The notes beneath the pieces were generated by a model. That model worked only from the letters and a program-made list of their open reading frames with translations. It was not told the DNA's origin and did no database searches. This document shows positions 34,950 through 46,992 of a stretch of DNA of 64,000 nucleotides, one piece after another. Source of the stretch: Galdieria yellowstonensis. Taxonomy: Eukaryota; Rhodophyta; Bangiophyceae; Galdieriales; Galdieriaceae. Numbering within the stretch: position 1 is the stretch's first letter; the number at the start of each line of letters is the position of its first letter. The stretch is taken from the NCBI GenBank assembly GCA_026122205.1, contig JANCYU010000026.1, positions 1 to 64,000 of the forward strand, read 5' to 3'. Position numbers and translations under genes: made by a program.

Positions 34950-35956
34950 ATATCGGCGCCTGTAACAAAATCATGCGTGATTTCAAATGGAGGAACGAAT
35001 GTCCCTGCAAGGTATTTGAGAAAACACTGAAATTTTTTGGTGGCTCTTTTGTGACTTGCTTACAGAAGAGAAAACTATGAATGATATCCAACTTAAAGTA
35101 CATCCCACTCCAGTTCGCTGAAGGAATTGAATTGACAAGCCTGATCACAATGTAACCTAAGTAGACTAACACGAGAATCTATTCTGCTTAATTGGTTGGA
35201 AAGGACGAAAACAAAAATTTTCTTACTTTTGTAATGGTTATATGTGCCTTAGTCAATCAACTGTTCCCAAATGTTTCGTACTGTCTAGTTGTCTCCGTAT
35301 GTTAAGGGATCGAGGTTCTTTGGAAACAGATATTGTTGAAATATTCTGCAGGTCATAAATGAAAACTATTTCAGTTTCTAAAAATTGGAGAGTACGTCAA
35401 GCTTTTCAGCTAGCAATTTCATCAGGCTATGGGCAAGTTTTGTGGAGGAAGCCATGAAGGTCTAGAGGTTGATAAAAAAATGATTGTGTGCTCTAGAGTA
35501 AAGCTTAGTGGAGTGCTCCAAGCCAGTACGAGTACAGTGTGTGTGAATTTCAATTGCATAAGGAGCAAATATGACAACATTCTTTACCGAGTCAACGGCA
35601 GTAGTTTGTAACAGCTGCATTAATGTATAAGGTGTTCAAAGATAATCTAAAACAAGGGCAATCAAAAAAACGTTGCAAAAAAAATTAACTGACGTTTTGA
35701 GAGCCCTTGCAATCTCGGGTGGCACGACCGTTTTAAAATGATTTGTGTAATACTGAAAATATGTTTACAAAATTCACTGTAGCTTCTAAACAAAACTCGA
35801 GTCTTCAGAACTCTAACCTCGGGAAGATTCTACTTGAAATAACCTTGTACCGAAATTTTTTCGCTCCAAATGTTTGCAACTGGAAGCAGAGTTTATATGT
35901 AATTTGAATGTAGCTCTGCTTTTCTTAAGAAGTTTTATTTCAATATAAACTGGATG
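34950..35956. other. Intergenic between PA14-like gene and GT69 gene
   Basis: About 1 kb with only short frames; it contains the presumed promoter of the PA14-like gene and the 3' region of the GT69 gene. Nothing else was recognised. Confidence 0.5.
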
Positions 35957-37285
35957 TTATCGGCTTCTAACGGGACCTTCAGGGAGCTTGTAGATAGGAT
36001 CGTTTGAAAAACAAAGTGTTGTTGCACCAGAAACATTAGTAACTCCTTCTATCCAAGGGCAGCAGACGATACTCTTAGGCCTCTGTTGTGGTGGGGAAAT
36101 TCCTGTAATGTCTTCTGCCTTTTGAGTTTGAAGTCTATTTAGATGTTTCGAAACTGGTACCAAATCTTCTGGACGATAAACGGAGAACAGCGATGAATAT
36201 ACGTATATGTTTGCTTTCTCTCTCATCTCCCAAATGTCGTTACAAAGATAGTTGATTTCAGATTGAGGACATTCTGCTTGGCTTTGGTATCCACTTGAGG
36301 GTCTCTTCGGAAGGCCTCTAAAACGAATTCCATCCTGAAAGAGACTTCCATTTAGCAGGGCAATACCACCCCAGCAGCAATATCCTCGAAAAGGTAATCT
36401 TCTAACAAACCGATCATTATCATAACTGTTGAAGAAGGGATATTTTGCTCTTGGAATGTCGCCATTCATGTCACGCATAACCCATAAATCATACAACTGT
36501 AGACTTTTCTCGTTGTTGATGAAATAATCAATCCCACATTTCATATCATAATGTGCTCGATCTTCGATAAGATCCAGAACTCTTTCAAACTGATACGTCA
36601 CATCATTGAAGATGAGAACGTGAGTGGCAGACATTTCCTGAAGAATTAGCGGACGGAGAACACAGTTTCGTATTCTACTGAGGGTATAAATACGGTGAGG
36701 ATATCCTAGAAACTTCTCCCCTAGCACGATGTGAAAAGCAAAGTTGAGCTCCTTGAGTTTTCTTGAGAACTGTCGCAGTTGGTCCTTTACACTCTTTTCG
36801 CACCCGTCTTCTATAATACTCAAAAATACATTTTCTCCTTTCTGCGTTAGGCTTTCCAAGAGCTTCGTAGTTTCAGCAATCCAACTGTCTACCAGCGATT
36901 TCTCGTTGGAGTGAAGAAGCAATCCGATATATATATCAACTTTCGTAGGTGGCTCTTTGGTTTCAAATATTTCAGGATTTTCGATATGAGAAAGACAGTA
37001 CGAACGAGTCTCCGTTTCTTCTGATACTTCAAATTTAGAGAAACTGGCATAATCTTTTGAGTGATATAGGGACGCCAGGTTCCACTTCACGATGTCAACC
37101 ACGTTTTGCGAAGTGTTCATAGAATTGCCGCTTAGAAAAAAATAAAGAATACCTAAAGCAATTGAGAATAATTTAAAAGCCGAAAACATTTGCGTTGAGA
37201 GCAACTTGTGGGCGGTCTTGCTTTCTCTAAAGCCTAACCACTTGAAGAAGGTCCCAGTTCGTTTGCCGCAAACGGGATTCGACAT
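35957..37285 (-). CDS. GT69 (CAP59/CMT1-type) glycosyltransferase
   Basis: Single-exon gene, 442 residues from the ATG at 37285 (another ATG at 37189 would shorten the cytoplasmic tail; the frame opens further upstream but only with TTG). A hydrophobic anchor (residues about 35-52) makes it a Golgi-type II protein. The luminal domain has the signature order of the CAP59/alpha-1,3-mannosyltransferase family: RIRN (204-207), a FNDV acidic motif (226-229), YDLWVMRD (265-272), a CCWGG cluster (303-307), and ECPQSE (338-343). In fungi this family builds cell-wall and capsule mannose polymers from GDP-mannose. Here it probably acts on surface glycans. It lies between the PA14-like gene and the FkbM remnant, all on the minus strand. 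Confidence 0.85.
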   Translation of the reverse strand: MSNPVCGKRTGTFFKWLGFRESKTAHKLLSTQMFSAFKLFSIALGILYFFLSGNSMNTSQNVVDIVKWNLASLYHSKDYASFSKFEVSEETETRSYCLSHIENPEIFETKEPPTKVDIYIGLLLHSNEKSLVDSWIAETTKLLESLTQKGENVFLSIIEDGCEKSVKDQLRQFSRKLKELNFAFHIVLGEKFLGYPHRIYTLSRIRNCVLRPLILQEMSATHVLIFNDVTYQFERVLDLIEDRAHYDMKCGIDYFINNEKSLQLYDLWVMRDMNGDIPRAKYPFFNSYDNDRFVRRLPFRGYCCWGGIALLNGSLFQDGIRFRGLPKRPSSGYQSQAECPQSEINYLCNDIWEMREKANIYVYSSLFSVYRPEDLVPVSKHLNRLQTQKAEDITGISPPQQRPKSIVCCPWIEGVTNVSGATTLCFSNDPIYKLPEGPVRSR

Positions 37286-37474
37286 TTCAAATTTATCATT
37301 TGACAGAAATCCCCGTTTATGTGAGCGCAAAGTGTTGCAGTTCAGATGCGTTGAGCTGTCATTTAGGAGGGCTTTGAGCAGCTTGATGTATTGTAACAAG
37401 ACATGAGAATCTAATGACTTTGGTGCATACAAAAAGTTGTAACATAAAACTCGACTTTATAATGCGACCGATAT

Positions 37475-38310
37475 TTATGCGCGAACGACTTTCTTATCAC
37501 AAAAATCAGGCACACACCAATAGTTGTCGAGTCTGTCAGCGTTCTCCAACGCTTTCTTCTTGGTTGCCATAAAAGGAAATGTTTGAAGTGATGCCGAATA
37601 ATTTAGAGGATACTGATATTCCGATACTTTTACGTACATGTAGCCCCAATCATATATGTCAGCTATCCATTGCTTAGACTGATCGTCGTCTCGGAGCTCT
37701 ATTACTAATCCATCATTCAAGTGACTCTGTAGAAACTGCTTCATGTCATGGAATGCTCTATATTCGCTTCCCTCAACATCCACTGTTGCAAAGTTTATGT
37801 GACGAGGATACTGCACCACATCGTCTACTCGAACAGTCAACACAGTTTCACCTGTATCACTGCACTGTCATACGCCACTGATGAACCACCAACATTTTTT
37901 GATATAAAACCCAAATTCACGGGAACACCACTGACGTTCGAGGCGGCCTTCCTGATCATATGAAAATGTTGTTCAAAATTATTCAGTCGAGCAGCTAAGG
38001 CAACTCCGAACATTACAGAAGACTGAGTTTCGAACCCATAGATTTCGCAGTTTCTACTGGCTGCATACAAAGCAAATGAGCCGAAATTCATCCCAAAGTC
38101 CAGAACTAAGCAATCGAATGTAGTATCTTTGGTATGGCCGTCCCTTTTCGACTGTGCGTAGTGCCAGTCGAATATGTCGTGGGCAAACCGATCATAGAAT
38201 CCCCCAGTTTCTAGCATAACAGAAGGAGCAATGATATAAATGGAATGCTCACACAACACAGTTACGTAAAGGGCAGAAAAATTTGCGCCTGAATTCGAAA
38301 GTTCCCAGCT
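37475..38310 (-). pseudogene. FkbM-type methyltransferase, frameshifted (copy 1)
   Basis: Two overlapping minus frames give one FkbM-family (Methyltransf_21) domain. The upstream part has the SAM-binding LVLDFGMNFG segment and a following YGFE acidic motif. The downstream part has VRVDDVVQY, VDVEGSEY, and a C-terminal DLxx-like LVIELRDDD region. The frame changes at about 37852-37862, where the related copies carry a few more bases, so a deletion broke the gene unless it is an assembly error. The N-terminal membrane anchor present in the copy at 47.43 kb is missing, and no ATG occurs before the internal Met at 38217. FkbM enzymes O-methylate sugars or related hydroxyls. It is divergent from the GT13 gene at 38696. 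Confidence 0.75.
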
Positions 38311-38695
38311 CCGTTCCTTGCTTGATCGAAGAAACTATCCGCCTCCCTCCTAGTTTGTTTGTACTTTACGCTGGCAACAGATGTTCTTCAAGAAGCGTGA
38401 GATTTGAAGTATTGAAGTTCCTGACACTGAGTTGTGAGTTTCCAAAGATGCAATCTAATTTTGTCTTCTTTGTAGGGACAGAGTCAAGAGTAATGGTTCG
38501 CATGTTCAAAAGACTGGATTTTGCATAGAAGAACACATGGTAAAAGTTGTCGCAGAACTTAATATTATAAGACTACTTCTTCCGTGTTGAAGCAGTTGGC
38601 ATTCTCCAATGATAATAGCGGATCAGGGACATTTTCCCTTCAATTTGAAATTGACGGCAAATTGTTAGCTCTGTTGTTTTCGGCGGTTTTACTTT
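38311..38695. promoter_or_regulatory. Shared divergent promoter region, FkbM / GT13
   Basis: About 390 bp between the heads of the FkbM remnant (minus) and the GT13 gene (plus). It is largely conserved, inverted, at about 57355-57755, including the segment around AGTGTCAC and TTTTGCATA and the run just before the GT13 ATG. Conservation of the whole spacer together with both genes shows they were duplicated as a unit. Bidirectional control is inferred. Confidence 0.45.
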
Positions 38696-40073
38696 ATGGC
38701 GTGGTTACGAAAGAGCCCAAAGACTTATTATCCACTTCTACTAATAGTTTCTGCTTTTCTCATTCTTCGATACAACTCACTAGTAACTAAAAAAGAGTCC
38801 TTTCAACCTAGAAGCAGAGATGAGACACATTCTATTGCCGTTTTTGATTCTCTTAATAACTCGTTCTATGAATATTTTGAAAACTTCCATTTAAAGTATG
38901 ATATATCGAAGGGACGACACAACCAAAGGCAACTCTCTTTATATCATTCGGGAAAGAACGGAGAAAATCCTATACCCATAGTTTTGCTAGTTGGTGACCG
39001 TGTTCAGTACATACAAACAACTTTGGAGAAGCTTTATGAAGCTGAAGGGATCCAAGACGCGCCTATATTTATTTCACGGACGTCGAGGAACCAGAATGTA
39101 ACTGAGTTGTGCAATCGCTTTAGTCTCTCCCACGTAAGTGCCGTGTTGCTTCTTTATTATTTAGTTCTTTTGAAAACGTATAGTCGAAATTTGTTTTGTT
39201 CTTCCCTTTTGATTTTGAAGAGTCTATACATCCTCGCTTTCGCTTGAAGGTCCACTGGCTGTAAGTGGTTTACTAACTTTCGCTTTCTTTTAGGATATTT
39301 TCTAGGTGGATTCTATACCATTTGTTCGAGTCTCTGAAGTCACATGCTTGCTTTAGTCATATTCTCGTACTCGAAGATGACTTGATAGTCTCCCCTGACT
39401 TCTACACAACTGGGTTGTCATTAATAGAAATTTGCAGAAAGTTGCAAAAGAAGGGCATTCCTATTTATAATGTGAATCTTTATAATGGGTATTTAGTTCA
39501 TTTTATTTTTTATTACTTTAACAATCATCAGTGGTAGCATAAATCCGACTTGCAGCTTAAATGCTGTCGAGATAGTTTCACATTTCGATTCTCTTGGCTA
39601 TTTAATATCTAGAGAGACCTTTGAAGAGATCTGGAAACATTTGGACATTTTTATGAGCTGTAATGATGGTTGGGATCATTCTGTCAGACTTCTTCAAGTG
39701 GTATATGCAATCTTTTCATTCTTTAATTTGATTGACAACCTTCCAGCTAGGTATGATTCCGCGTTATAATTTGCAGCCCTGCATTTCACGTACACGTCAT
39801 ATTGGAGAGTTTGGCATGCATGTGGTAAGATGTTCATCTATCAAGCCTAATTCGGTGAAATATTGTTGTCAGAATCCTTTACAATATAAAGAATTAAATT
39901 ATGCCGCGGTGAAGATATCCAACGGTTCAAAGGTCAACTGGAAGGAGTTCGAGCTGTTGAAATATGATACGAGAGATGAAGAGTTTTATTCAAAATGTTA
40001 CGATCCGCAAAATTTTAGCGGTATAACGGGACCTTTTATTTCTCAAAAGTTAGACCCTTCTCTTATCTCCTAA
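38696..40073 (+). CDS. GT13 (GnT-I/POMGNT-like) glycosyltransferase, copy 1
   Basis: Six exons: 38696-39133, 39223-39260, 39306-39488, 39532-39700, 39747-39824 and 39873-40073, giving 368 residues with all phases consistent. Introns are 43-48 nt except the first (89 nt). Intron 2 could end 12 nt earlier without changing frame. Residues about 11-26 are a signal anchor. The luminal domain follows the GlcNAc-transferase I order: IPIVLLVGDRVQYI near 93-106, RLKVHWLWILYHLF, the metal-binding VLEDDL at 180-185, a YN-G-GSINPTCS loop, DGWDHSVR at 265-272 (the catalytic WDD-like site), and CISRTRHIGEFGMH at 288-301. In the family these enzymes add GlcNAc from UDP-GlcNAc to mannose residues. The acceptor here is unknown. 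A near-identical copy lies at 55971-57350. Confidence 0.85.
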
Positions 40074-41269
40074 AGTAGTTATAGCAAATCTATTTTGTTA
40101 GTTTCTGAATGAAGTGTTTCTTGTATGTTTCTTTCGTGTCATAATGCGGTTACTTTGTCTTTTGATCATTTTGGAACTTTCGAACATTTTTTTCTTTGTA
40201 TCTCCAGAGTCAACTCTGTACTTCCAGAGGCCGGGAACGATGAAATGTGCTTCTCATGAAGAATCCATCCTTATGAACCCAAGTTGCTTGGGGGAGGGAA
40301 GAGATGGAAAACAGCTATCAGTTATATCATGCGTGTCAATGGCAAGATAAATAGAAAACTTTCGAAATGCCAATTAAAAACTCCGTTCAATTTGCGTACC
40401 TGAAAACAGACATTTAAGCATAGTCACAAGGCACTACAATAGTACAGAAGGCCGCGCGACTTGTTTCTCCGATGGCACGTTAAGGTGGAAGTCTTAAATT
40501 GGTTTTGTGACAAGTTTCTTACAATTTCAAATCACTAATTTCATTGCTTGAAGAATATTTCTTAACTCTGCACCTCCTTGAAAGTCGAGATCAAGAAGCT
40601 GTATTTAATTCCAAGCATTCTCGTTTTTTTTGTTTCCAAATAACTTGCCAGTGCGCTACGATGTCACTCTCCTCATTTTACCTCACGATACCGCAAAGTA
40701 GCTCGGAATGGCGATGCTATGCTCCTCTTCTGAGGGTGGCGGGGGATGTAAGTTTTTAATTTTATATTCCGAGGACGATCGTATTTAACAAGAAAGTGGC
40801 CATTTGCGGAGATAGGACTTGAGAACCTACTTCCTTCAGACCATGAGGCTGACGACTTCACCACTCGTCTTCTGGTAATCTTCTCCGACTTGATTCTTCC
40901 TTCTCTAAACTGTCGTTAGAACAGCTTCGCAGGTAGATTCATGTAGATTCAATAGATATGTTGGAAGACAAATATGCTATCTCAACGCTTAATGCTTCTC
41001 TAGCATTTAAGCTTGTCTCTCGCTGAAATAGCTTCCACAGGTTTTTGAAAATGGGACTTGAAGGATCACGTAAAGTATTTTGAAAAGAAACATTCGGCTA
41101 TTTGATTGTAAACCAGAGGAAGAGAATCGCCAGTGTTTTGTTTCGGCTTAGGCTACAGTAACTGTTGAACTTTGCGAAACAGGCAAGAGCGCTAAGTTAT
41201 TCTAGCTCATAATAGCAGTTCTCCTTTCTAAGCCTATTCACTCGGCGCTAATTTTCAATGTCAGGAAAC
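40074..41269. other. Non-coding part of the inverted duplication
   Basis: Downstream of the GT13 gene. The sequence is matched in reverse at about 54.95-55.97 kb, with landmarks CAGAGTCAACTCTGTACT and ATGAAATGTGCTTCTCATGA. Near 40960-41240 a block (TCTAGCATTTAAGCTTG through AACTGTTGAACTTTGCG) is repeated also at 50690-51010. No frame stays open in both arms. Confidence 0.6.
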
Positions 41270-44200
41270 CAACAGTTTCACACACCAAGACAAGGTTAGT
41301 AGTTTCCGCAACGCACATAGACAAATGAATGGACCTTAACAGCTACAATAACCAACCAAAGCTAGTTTGTGGGTACCCTTCTTCTGCTAAACAAGACAGT
41401 TCCACGTCAATTTTCACGTTCCTTTCGTTCTTGCCATCTCTAGTATCCCACAGGTATTACCTTTCACTAAAAACTTGACATTTCAACGAATAACAAAAAT
41501 TGTTCACAACCTTACAAACCCGACCCGAAACGCTTCTTAACGCAGTAACCAAACAATAAAGAAACTGGTTTTCCAAAATAGTCTCATCTAGTCTTTCACT
41601 CAAAAAGTAAATGGAATACTTTGCCCATCATTGCGGTAAAGGCAAAAGTTTCCTTGTCTTGTTCGAAGCCGAGCTGTCCGTCGTGAAGAGAGAAAAAGAA
41701 GTACGACTAGATTTAAGATGCATAAATGTCGCTTCATGAAAACGAAAACTTTGCACTCCTATGTCTCTTCCAACTGCATGCAAAAGAGTGACAGTAGGAA
41801 GGATTATTTGCAACAGACGATTATACAGCTCTACATACTCAATAATTTTTTCCTTGTGAACAATCCAGTGAAACAATTCACTGCTAGTTTATGAAAACTC
41901 AACTTGCGGTTTATATACAGTTTCTCCAGGTGACGTAGAAAGGTAAAAATCAAAAGTATCTCTGGAAAAATTGAACCTCATCTGTCATGAACTGACAGCT
42001 AATTGTGTGAACGCAGCAGTCTGAGAAGCTTGAAAAACTCTTGCCAAGAGCAAGTTTTACAAACTGTCATGCGGAAAATGCCACCCAAAATAAACGCTAG
42101 TTTGTTGTTATTTATTTTCAAGATGCCTGGAACATAATAGAATAACTTCAACCGAGTTATATGTAATTTACCGGAAATGACTCTTCACATAAAAACGAGC
42201 AACACTGTTTTACTTCATACTTTATTTCATCACTCCAGAATATGTATGAGAAACGAGCCTTCAACACAGGAGACCTGTTAATGCAACTGCAAACTATACG
42301 TTTGAAAAGCGCCTGCGAGTTTGACACAATTCTACTCAATGCTACAAAGACGTAAGGGAAGCTTTATTATAGCAAAGCAATACAGTGGAGAAATGACGAG
42401 TTTAAAGCAGACTCAATTGACTTCTGTTTCTTTAACTTTTGAACTGATGAAAAGGACTCGGTAGGCATCCAACGAAAGCGCCAAGCCCTCCGCCAAGTCT
42501 TGTTGGCCTGCAGATCTATTATTACAAAGAAGCAATAGCAAGTGCTCCCAAAAGGTGACGCCGAAATAGATTCTGCACGGTCAAGAAGTCTGATAGTAAC
42601 AAGTTAGTATCTCGTCGTGCTTGCAGCAAGAAAATGATTTGCCGAGTTGGACCTTCAAAGCTAAAGAAATAATGAAGAATATGAGCTTTTCTTATTGTAG
42701 AACAATAGGAGAAACGAGGTTTTGCCGCAGAACGAGACTGCTTCTCCAGTTGGAACAGGCTGAAAATTCAAGCTTAACCAATCTCTCGCTATCAAGCAAG
42801 ACAGTAGTACGATAGGTGTTTGCTACAAAAAGTTTTGTAAAATAAGCGCAAAGCCATTTTTATGCGAAGGTAGCCAATACGTTTTCTTGATCCAACGAAT
42901 ACAGCTATGAAACTCGAGTAACTACTGCAGCGCTAAAAAGCAGATTCGGGTCATAGCGCACAACATGATTTTCTTTTCATACTTGTGACTGAAAAAATCG
43001 ACTTGGAAACGCGAAGGATTCAAAAGTATGACAAAGCGACAGCTTCATAAAAGTACGCTTGAACATCCCAAACAACATCGAACCCTGTTTCCTGAGACTT
43101 AAAAGCGAGATTGGTGACTTTAAATACACAAGTAAGGTCAGCATGAAGTGTTTTTTGGACAACAAAAAGTCCTACAGCGTCACCAAAGGATTCAAATCGA
43201 AAAGCCTGGAAAAACACTTTGTAGAGATCCTACGAATATCTAATACCGGCTGTTACTATTCAAAGGTATAATGAACGAGTTGGCACTCAAAGCATATTAT
43301 CCTTTGAATATGACCAGAGAAAGGTTGCAAACTAGTTCTTCACTCTAAATTTATCGGAAATTTTCAATATCTTCTGTTCAAACTGTCTTGTAGTGACTTG
43401 AAATCACGTTGATGGGCAGCAAAGGCGAAAATATGGAAAAGAATTCAAAAATACTCTGATAGCAGAGTCGAAGTTGCAAAATTAATTGTTTGAAAAATGA
43501 GACATATGAAATGAGTTCCTTTCTACTCGATTCTAATAGAAAATGGCTTTTCGAGACAGTGCAAGTGTTTAAAAAGGCAATTTTTCGCGTGCACTATGGT
43601 TTCCTAGCAAAATGGTGAGTGACAGTTGGTGAAAAACACGCAGAGAAGTACAAGAATCATTTTTATAGAAGTCAAATGTATGAAGGGATCGTTGGAGAAT
43701 ATTATACACTTGAAAAGTGCTAGTCTAGTGGTAACGCGTGTAACGATCACATATAGGATTTGAACAGTGTAAACAGAAAATATCAACTAAACGAGACCTC
43801 GGTCTCAATTTATTTGTATGTATAGTGGTTCTAGCGCCATAATATACAAGCATTTAAATCATAAGTTTGGTCTTCCAGCCAAGAGTTCAAAAAATATTTT
43901 GTTGTCCAGAAGAAACTTGAAAACCTGGTAATGAAAAGTTTGACAAGTGCTTATTGGGGTAGTTAGTACCTTTCACAAACTAAATAGCTTATCCCTTCCT
44001 CGGAAGGCTGCAGAATCTCTTCGTTTAAAACATGAAATTTGAAAGAAGAGGTCTAATAGAGAAACTGGGCTTCTTCAAGTTCGAAAGAGTACTTGCATAA
44101 GCGAATATCAAGAGTTATTTGTTTGCTCGTCAAAAGTGCTGTAGTTGCTTTGCTCTTTTGTAACTCTCAAAGGAGTCGGTGAAGATTCTTTCACGGAGAC

Positions 44201-44768
44201 CAACACGACGCTGGGCATTTCACAAGTCTCGAAATATTGTCTGACGAGAAGGATGTTTGTTGCTTTATCGTTTTTCAAGTGCAACTGAGTGGACGCTAAT
44301 ACAAAAGCTTCATACATACTCTACTTTTTATGACTCGGCTATCTTTTTGTATCCGATATGCTCCAATATCAAATGCGAAATAATAATAACACTACGAAAG
44401 TTTGAAGCTTTTATATTTCAACATTTCTGTATGCATGAGTCAAGTGATCAATAGCGTTCGTTCAAAACTTCGAATACCTAAAAATACCATACAACTGCTT
44501 TCATAGATAAAAGGAAGATACATCAATCTTGGCATTTCTAAACTTGCAAGCTGCCAAACAAGTTTTGCTATGGTTTAGCTTGGGTTTATCGATGAAAGAA
44601 ACATCTTACACAAACCCAAGTAATATGTTTGTAGATAAAATTTCAGCTCATATTCTTATCAAAAGATGTACTGCTTTTGCATTTCTGCATATTCCAGAGC
44701 AAAGTATTGCCGCTCTATCAAATTCATCATTTAGACAGCAGAATTCTGCAGTTGGTCAGCTTTGGTAG
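41270..44768 (+). repeat. Long dispersed subtelomeric repeat, copy C
   Basis: A 3.5-kb stretch collinear with copy B (27760-31220), ending at the same GCAGTTGGTCAGCTTTG sequence. Its part up to 44090 is also inside the left arm of the inverted duplication. Short frames such as 43059-43271 plus and 44529-44768 plus have counterparts in copy B but accumulate replacements and indels freely, so no gene is called. Confidence 0.75.
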
Positions 44769-45959
44769 AACGCTCAGTGAACATGCATTGTGCTACAATT
44801 TTAGAAATTTCGCGCTCACTTCTCCAAGGCCTGTCTCTCTTTATTTTCCATAACTTCAATTTTTGCTTTCGAGATAGCCATACGTCGTAGACATTTCAAA
44901 TCTGATCAATTCGGGGTTGTAGTCAAGTAGCAGTCAAAGTATAGGGAAAATTATGGACAAGAAAACTCCGTTCCCGAAGAAACCATATTTTAGGTACGCT
45001 TATACTGCAGTACATAAAATTCAGCAAGCAATTCATATTGTCATGGGTCCAGTTCGCATGAGCAACCTTGGGCATATGCGTGGTGTACAATTACAAGCGA
45101 ATCCTATCTTCCTTCTGCTACACCTTATACAATATTCAGAACAACCGACAAAGCATTTCTAAGTGAATTTAAGGAATTTTATATTCTATGCTAAAGGCAA
45201 GGTTGTAGCCTTGAACTCCAACGAATTCATAACGAATTTTTTTGCAAACTTCTTATTCGACGAATATCAACATTTCCAACCAAATCTTCCCAGTAAAACT
45301 ACCCTATTGTCCCGGCCCATTTAACTAACGTTTTTTATATGTTGACATGCTTTTTGTCCAAAATTCTTCAAGAAGTTTGCCAGGTGCCTTGTTTTTGTTT
45401 GTTGTTTTCACAAATGACCCATGAGAGTCCCTCATATATAACAGTTTGGCATATAGCCTTGTGATGGCTTAATATAAAAGTGTCAATAGAACCTCGAATA
45501 GATCGTTCCCGTAAGTGTATTATCGAATTACTGAAAAGAAGATATTAGAAGACTGCAGCAGGAAAACTACCGTAAGCTCCAAAATCAGTCACTTTAAGTG
45601 TTTCCTTCGAAGTGATCCTGAAACCTCAGGAAAGCACAAATTTATTTAAGTTCACAAACAGAAGAAAACGTGACAGGAGAATGGAAACAAAGACAAGATA
45701 GCAAAAAATGGATACCAGAAAATGACAGAGCAATGAACCCTTTAGCTTGTCTAAACTGTTCAAGGCGGTAGTTTGAAATTTTCGAGGCAAGAAGGAGAGA
45801 CGAATAACACAGATCTGGTTCGAGTTTTTGCAAAAATTGCAACGTCCCAGTCCTTCTTGTTTCTTCATATTTATCTGGAAGACTTTGTGCAATTTTTGAA
45901 CGAGTTGTTTAGATAGACGAATTAGCCCATTCCGGTTGTCACCTTTTTGTTATTATAGT
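44769..45959. other. Intergenic, nothing recognised
   Basis: About 1.2 kb. A 69-codon plus frame with ATG at 44953 and an 88-codon minus frame at 45626-45892 are present without family resemblance. Confidence 0.4.
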
Positions 45960-46370
45960 TTGAATGGATAGTCTCTCCAGGCCTTTACAAAACTGGATCA
46001 CTATCACAGGCGCTGTCCAGAAGATGACAAAGCTGGATAGGATCTGCACAGCTTCCTTGGCTGCAAAATTTCTTGCATATCCAGTTCAAAGCAACCTGTT
46101 CCAGTAATTCCAGTGTAGTCTGCTTTTCTATGGATGTGTCACTCAGTTTGGATAAGTCCCAACGATTCCAAACGAATTCAGGAGAAGTATTTCACAAAAT
46201 TATGACATACGATATCAGAATATACCAAACAAATACAGCCAAAGTTATTGGACGTTTGATAGACGAGATGACATTGAGGTCATCTTTTCGAGTGTTGAAG
46301 TATCAACGTGTCATCATTTAAGGAGAGTTGACCAAAGTGATCCCTTTGTTTCTATGGGATGTCTCGTTGA
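45960..46370 (+). pseudogene. Decayed copy of Hog protein 1
   Basis: Plus-strand frames here align to the middle of the first Hog gene. Near 46000-46030 ITGAVQKM resembles ITGCGHKM. At 46087-46130 CSSNSSVVCFS matches CSSGVHCFT, including the would-be catalytic cysteine. Near 46198-46255 KIMTYDIRIYQTNTAKVIG matches QIMTYDTKTHQTKPTKVIG. Just after this the frame shifts, and a TAA falls where the intact gene reads HLL. The C-terminal APLT/SCYA part and the signal peptide are absent. It is a truncated, frameshifted remnant about 26 kb from its likely source. Confidence 0.8.
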
Positions 46371-46519
46371 CTTTGAATAGTTTTTTGTTTCTGATAGGGG
46401 CATTACACTCACATTTCCTTTTGAAAACTCTGGAAAGGAAGCCTGTAGCGCACTGCGAAAGATGTTTCCTGCCACGTGTTACAGGAACTTGTTTTATTGA
46501 CATCCTATTACAATTCAAT

Positions 46520-46992
46520 ACCTTCATAATATCAAATTCGCAGCGTTCGAACTGACTTAGTAGAATTTTCAAACGAACAATTCCATTAAATCGCCTCACT
46601 ACACTTATAGGGAAAAGCCATAAGTTATTGCGCAACTTGAACACTTTCTGGTTCCTTGAAGTCCGTAAAATAAATGCTGTCATAAGCTTCGAAAAGTTTC
46701 GGAAAGGTCGCTCCTGTTTACTGGGTATGATGGCCACCCAGTACAGCAAAGCCCGATTCTCGGTGGAAAGAGTAACTACCAGCGAGCGGAGTGAAAGACA
46801 CGAAGCCAAGAAGACATCAGTAGAACTTAAGTCTTCAACATCTTTTGAAAACAATGCATAAGTTTTTTTAGAGGTGGCCTGAGATACAGAAGAGGGCAAC
46901 CCGTGCTGCCACATTACTGTGTTCCTTAGAACTGAATTCAAGGTATTACTCAAAAATCCAGTCAGGGAGGTACCCTGGTTCTCTCTTACCAA
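46520..46992 (-). pseudogene. Decayed GT13 exon-1 copy
   Basis: On the minus strand the stretch FILRTSRNQKVFKLRNNLW aligns with FISRTSRNQNVTELCNRFS near the end of exon 1 of the intact GT13 genes. The DNA remains similar into the first intron. Upstream similarity is weak. The open frame that covers it starts with TTG and runs on into the overlapping Hog remnant, so it is not a functional reading. Its position, divergent from an FkbM relic at 47432, repeats the arrangement of the two better-preserved modules. Confidence 0.6.

Larger units (their letters stand above)
37475..44090 (+). repeat. Left arm of large inverted duplication
   Basis: This 6.6-kb arm matches the reverse complement of about 52145-58585. 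It runs from the FkbM remnant through the GT13 gene, the 40.1-41.3 kb non-coding stretch and repeat copy C. Exons of the GT13 copies align base for base with the same lengths; non-coding parts are more diverged. The inner boundary is visible: homology ends just after a CTTCTTCAAGTTC segment near 44088 (CTTCTTCAGGTTC on the minus strand near 52145). Confidence 0.85.

Noticed and set aside
37286..37432. N-terminal extension of the GT69 protein.
   Set aside because: The frame opens with TTG, and the extra 49 residues have no family resemblance. The ATG at 37285 or 37189 gives a normal type II anchor layout.
39261..39293. A 33-nt intron 2 in the GT13 genes.
   Set aside because: It is possible in frame, but a 45-nt intron ending at 39305 with a TTCTAG acceptor fits the size of the other introns and gives a continuous HWLWILYH segment.
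46318..46992. A 224-codon minus frame, one of the longer ones in the window.
   Set aside because: It starts at TTG, crosses two different relics (GT13 exon 1 plus intron, and the antisense of the Hog remnant), and is open by chance.
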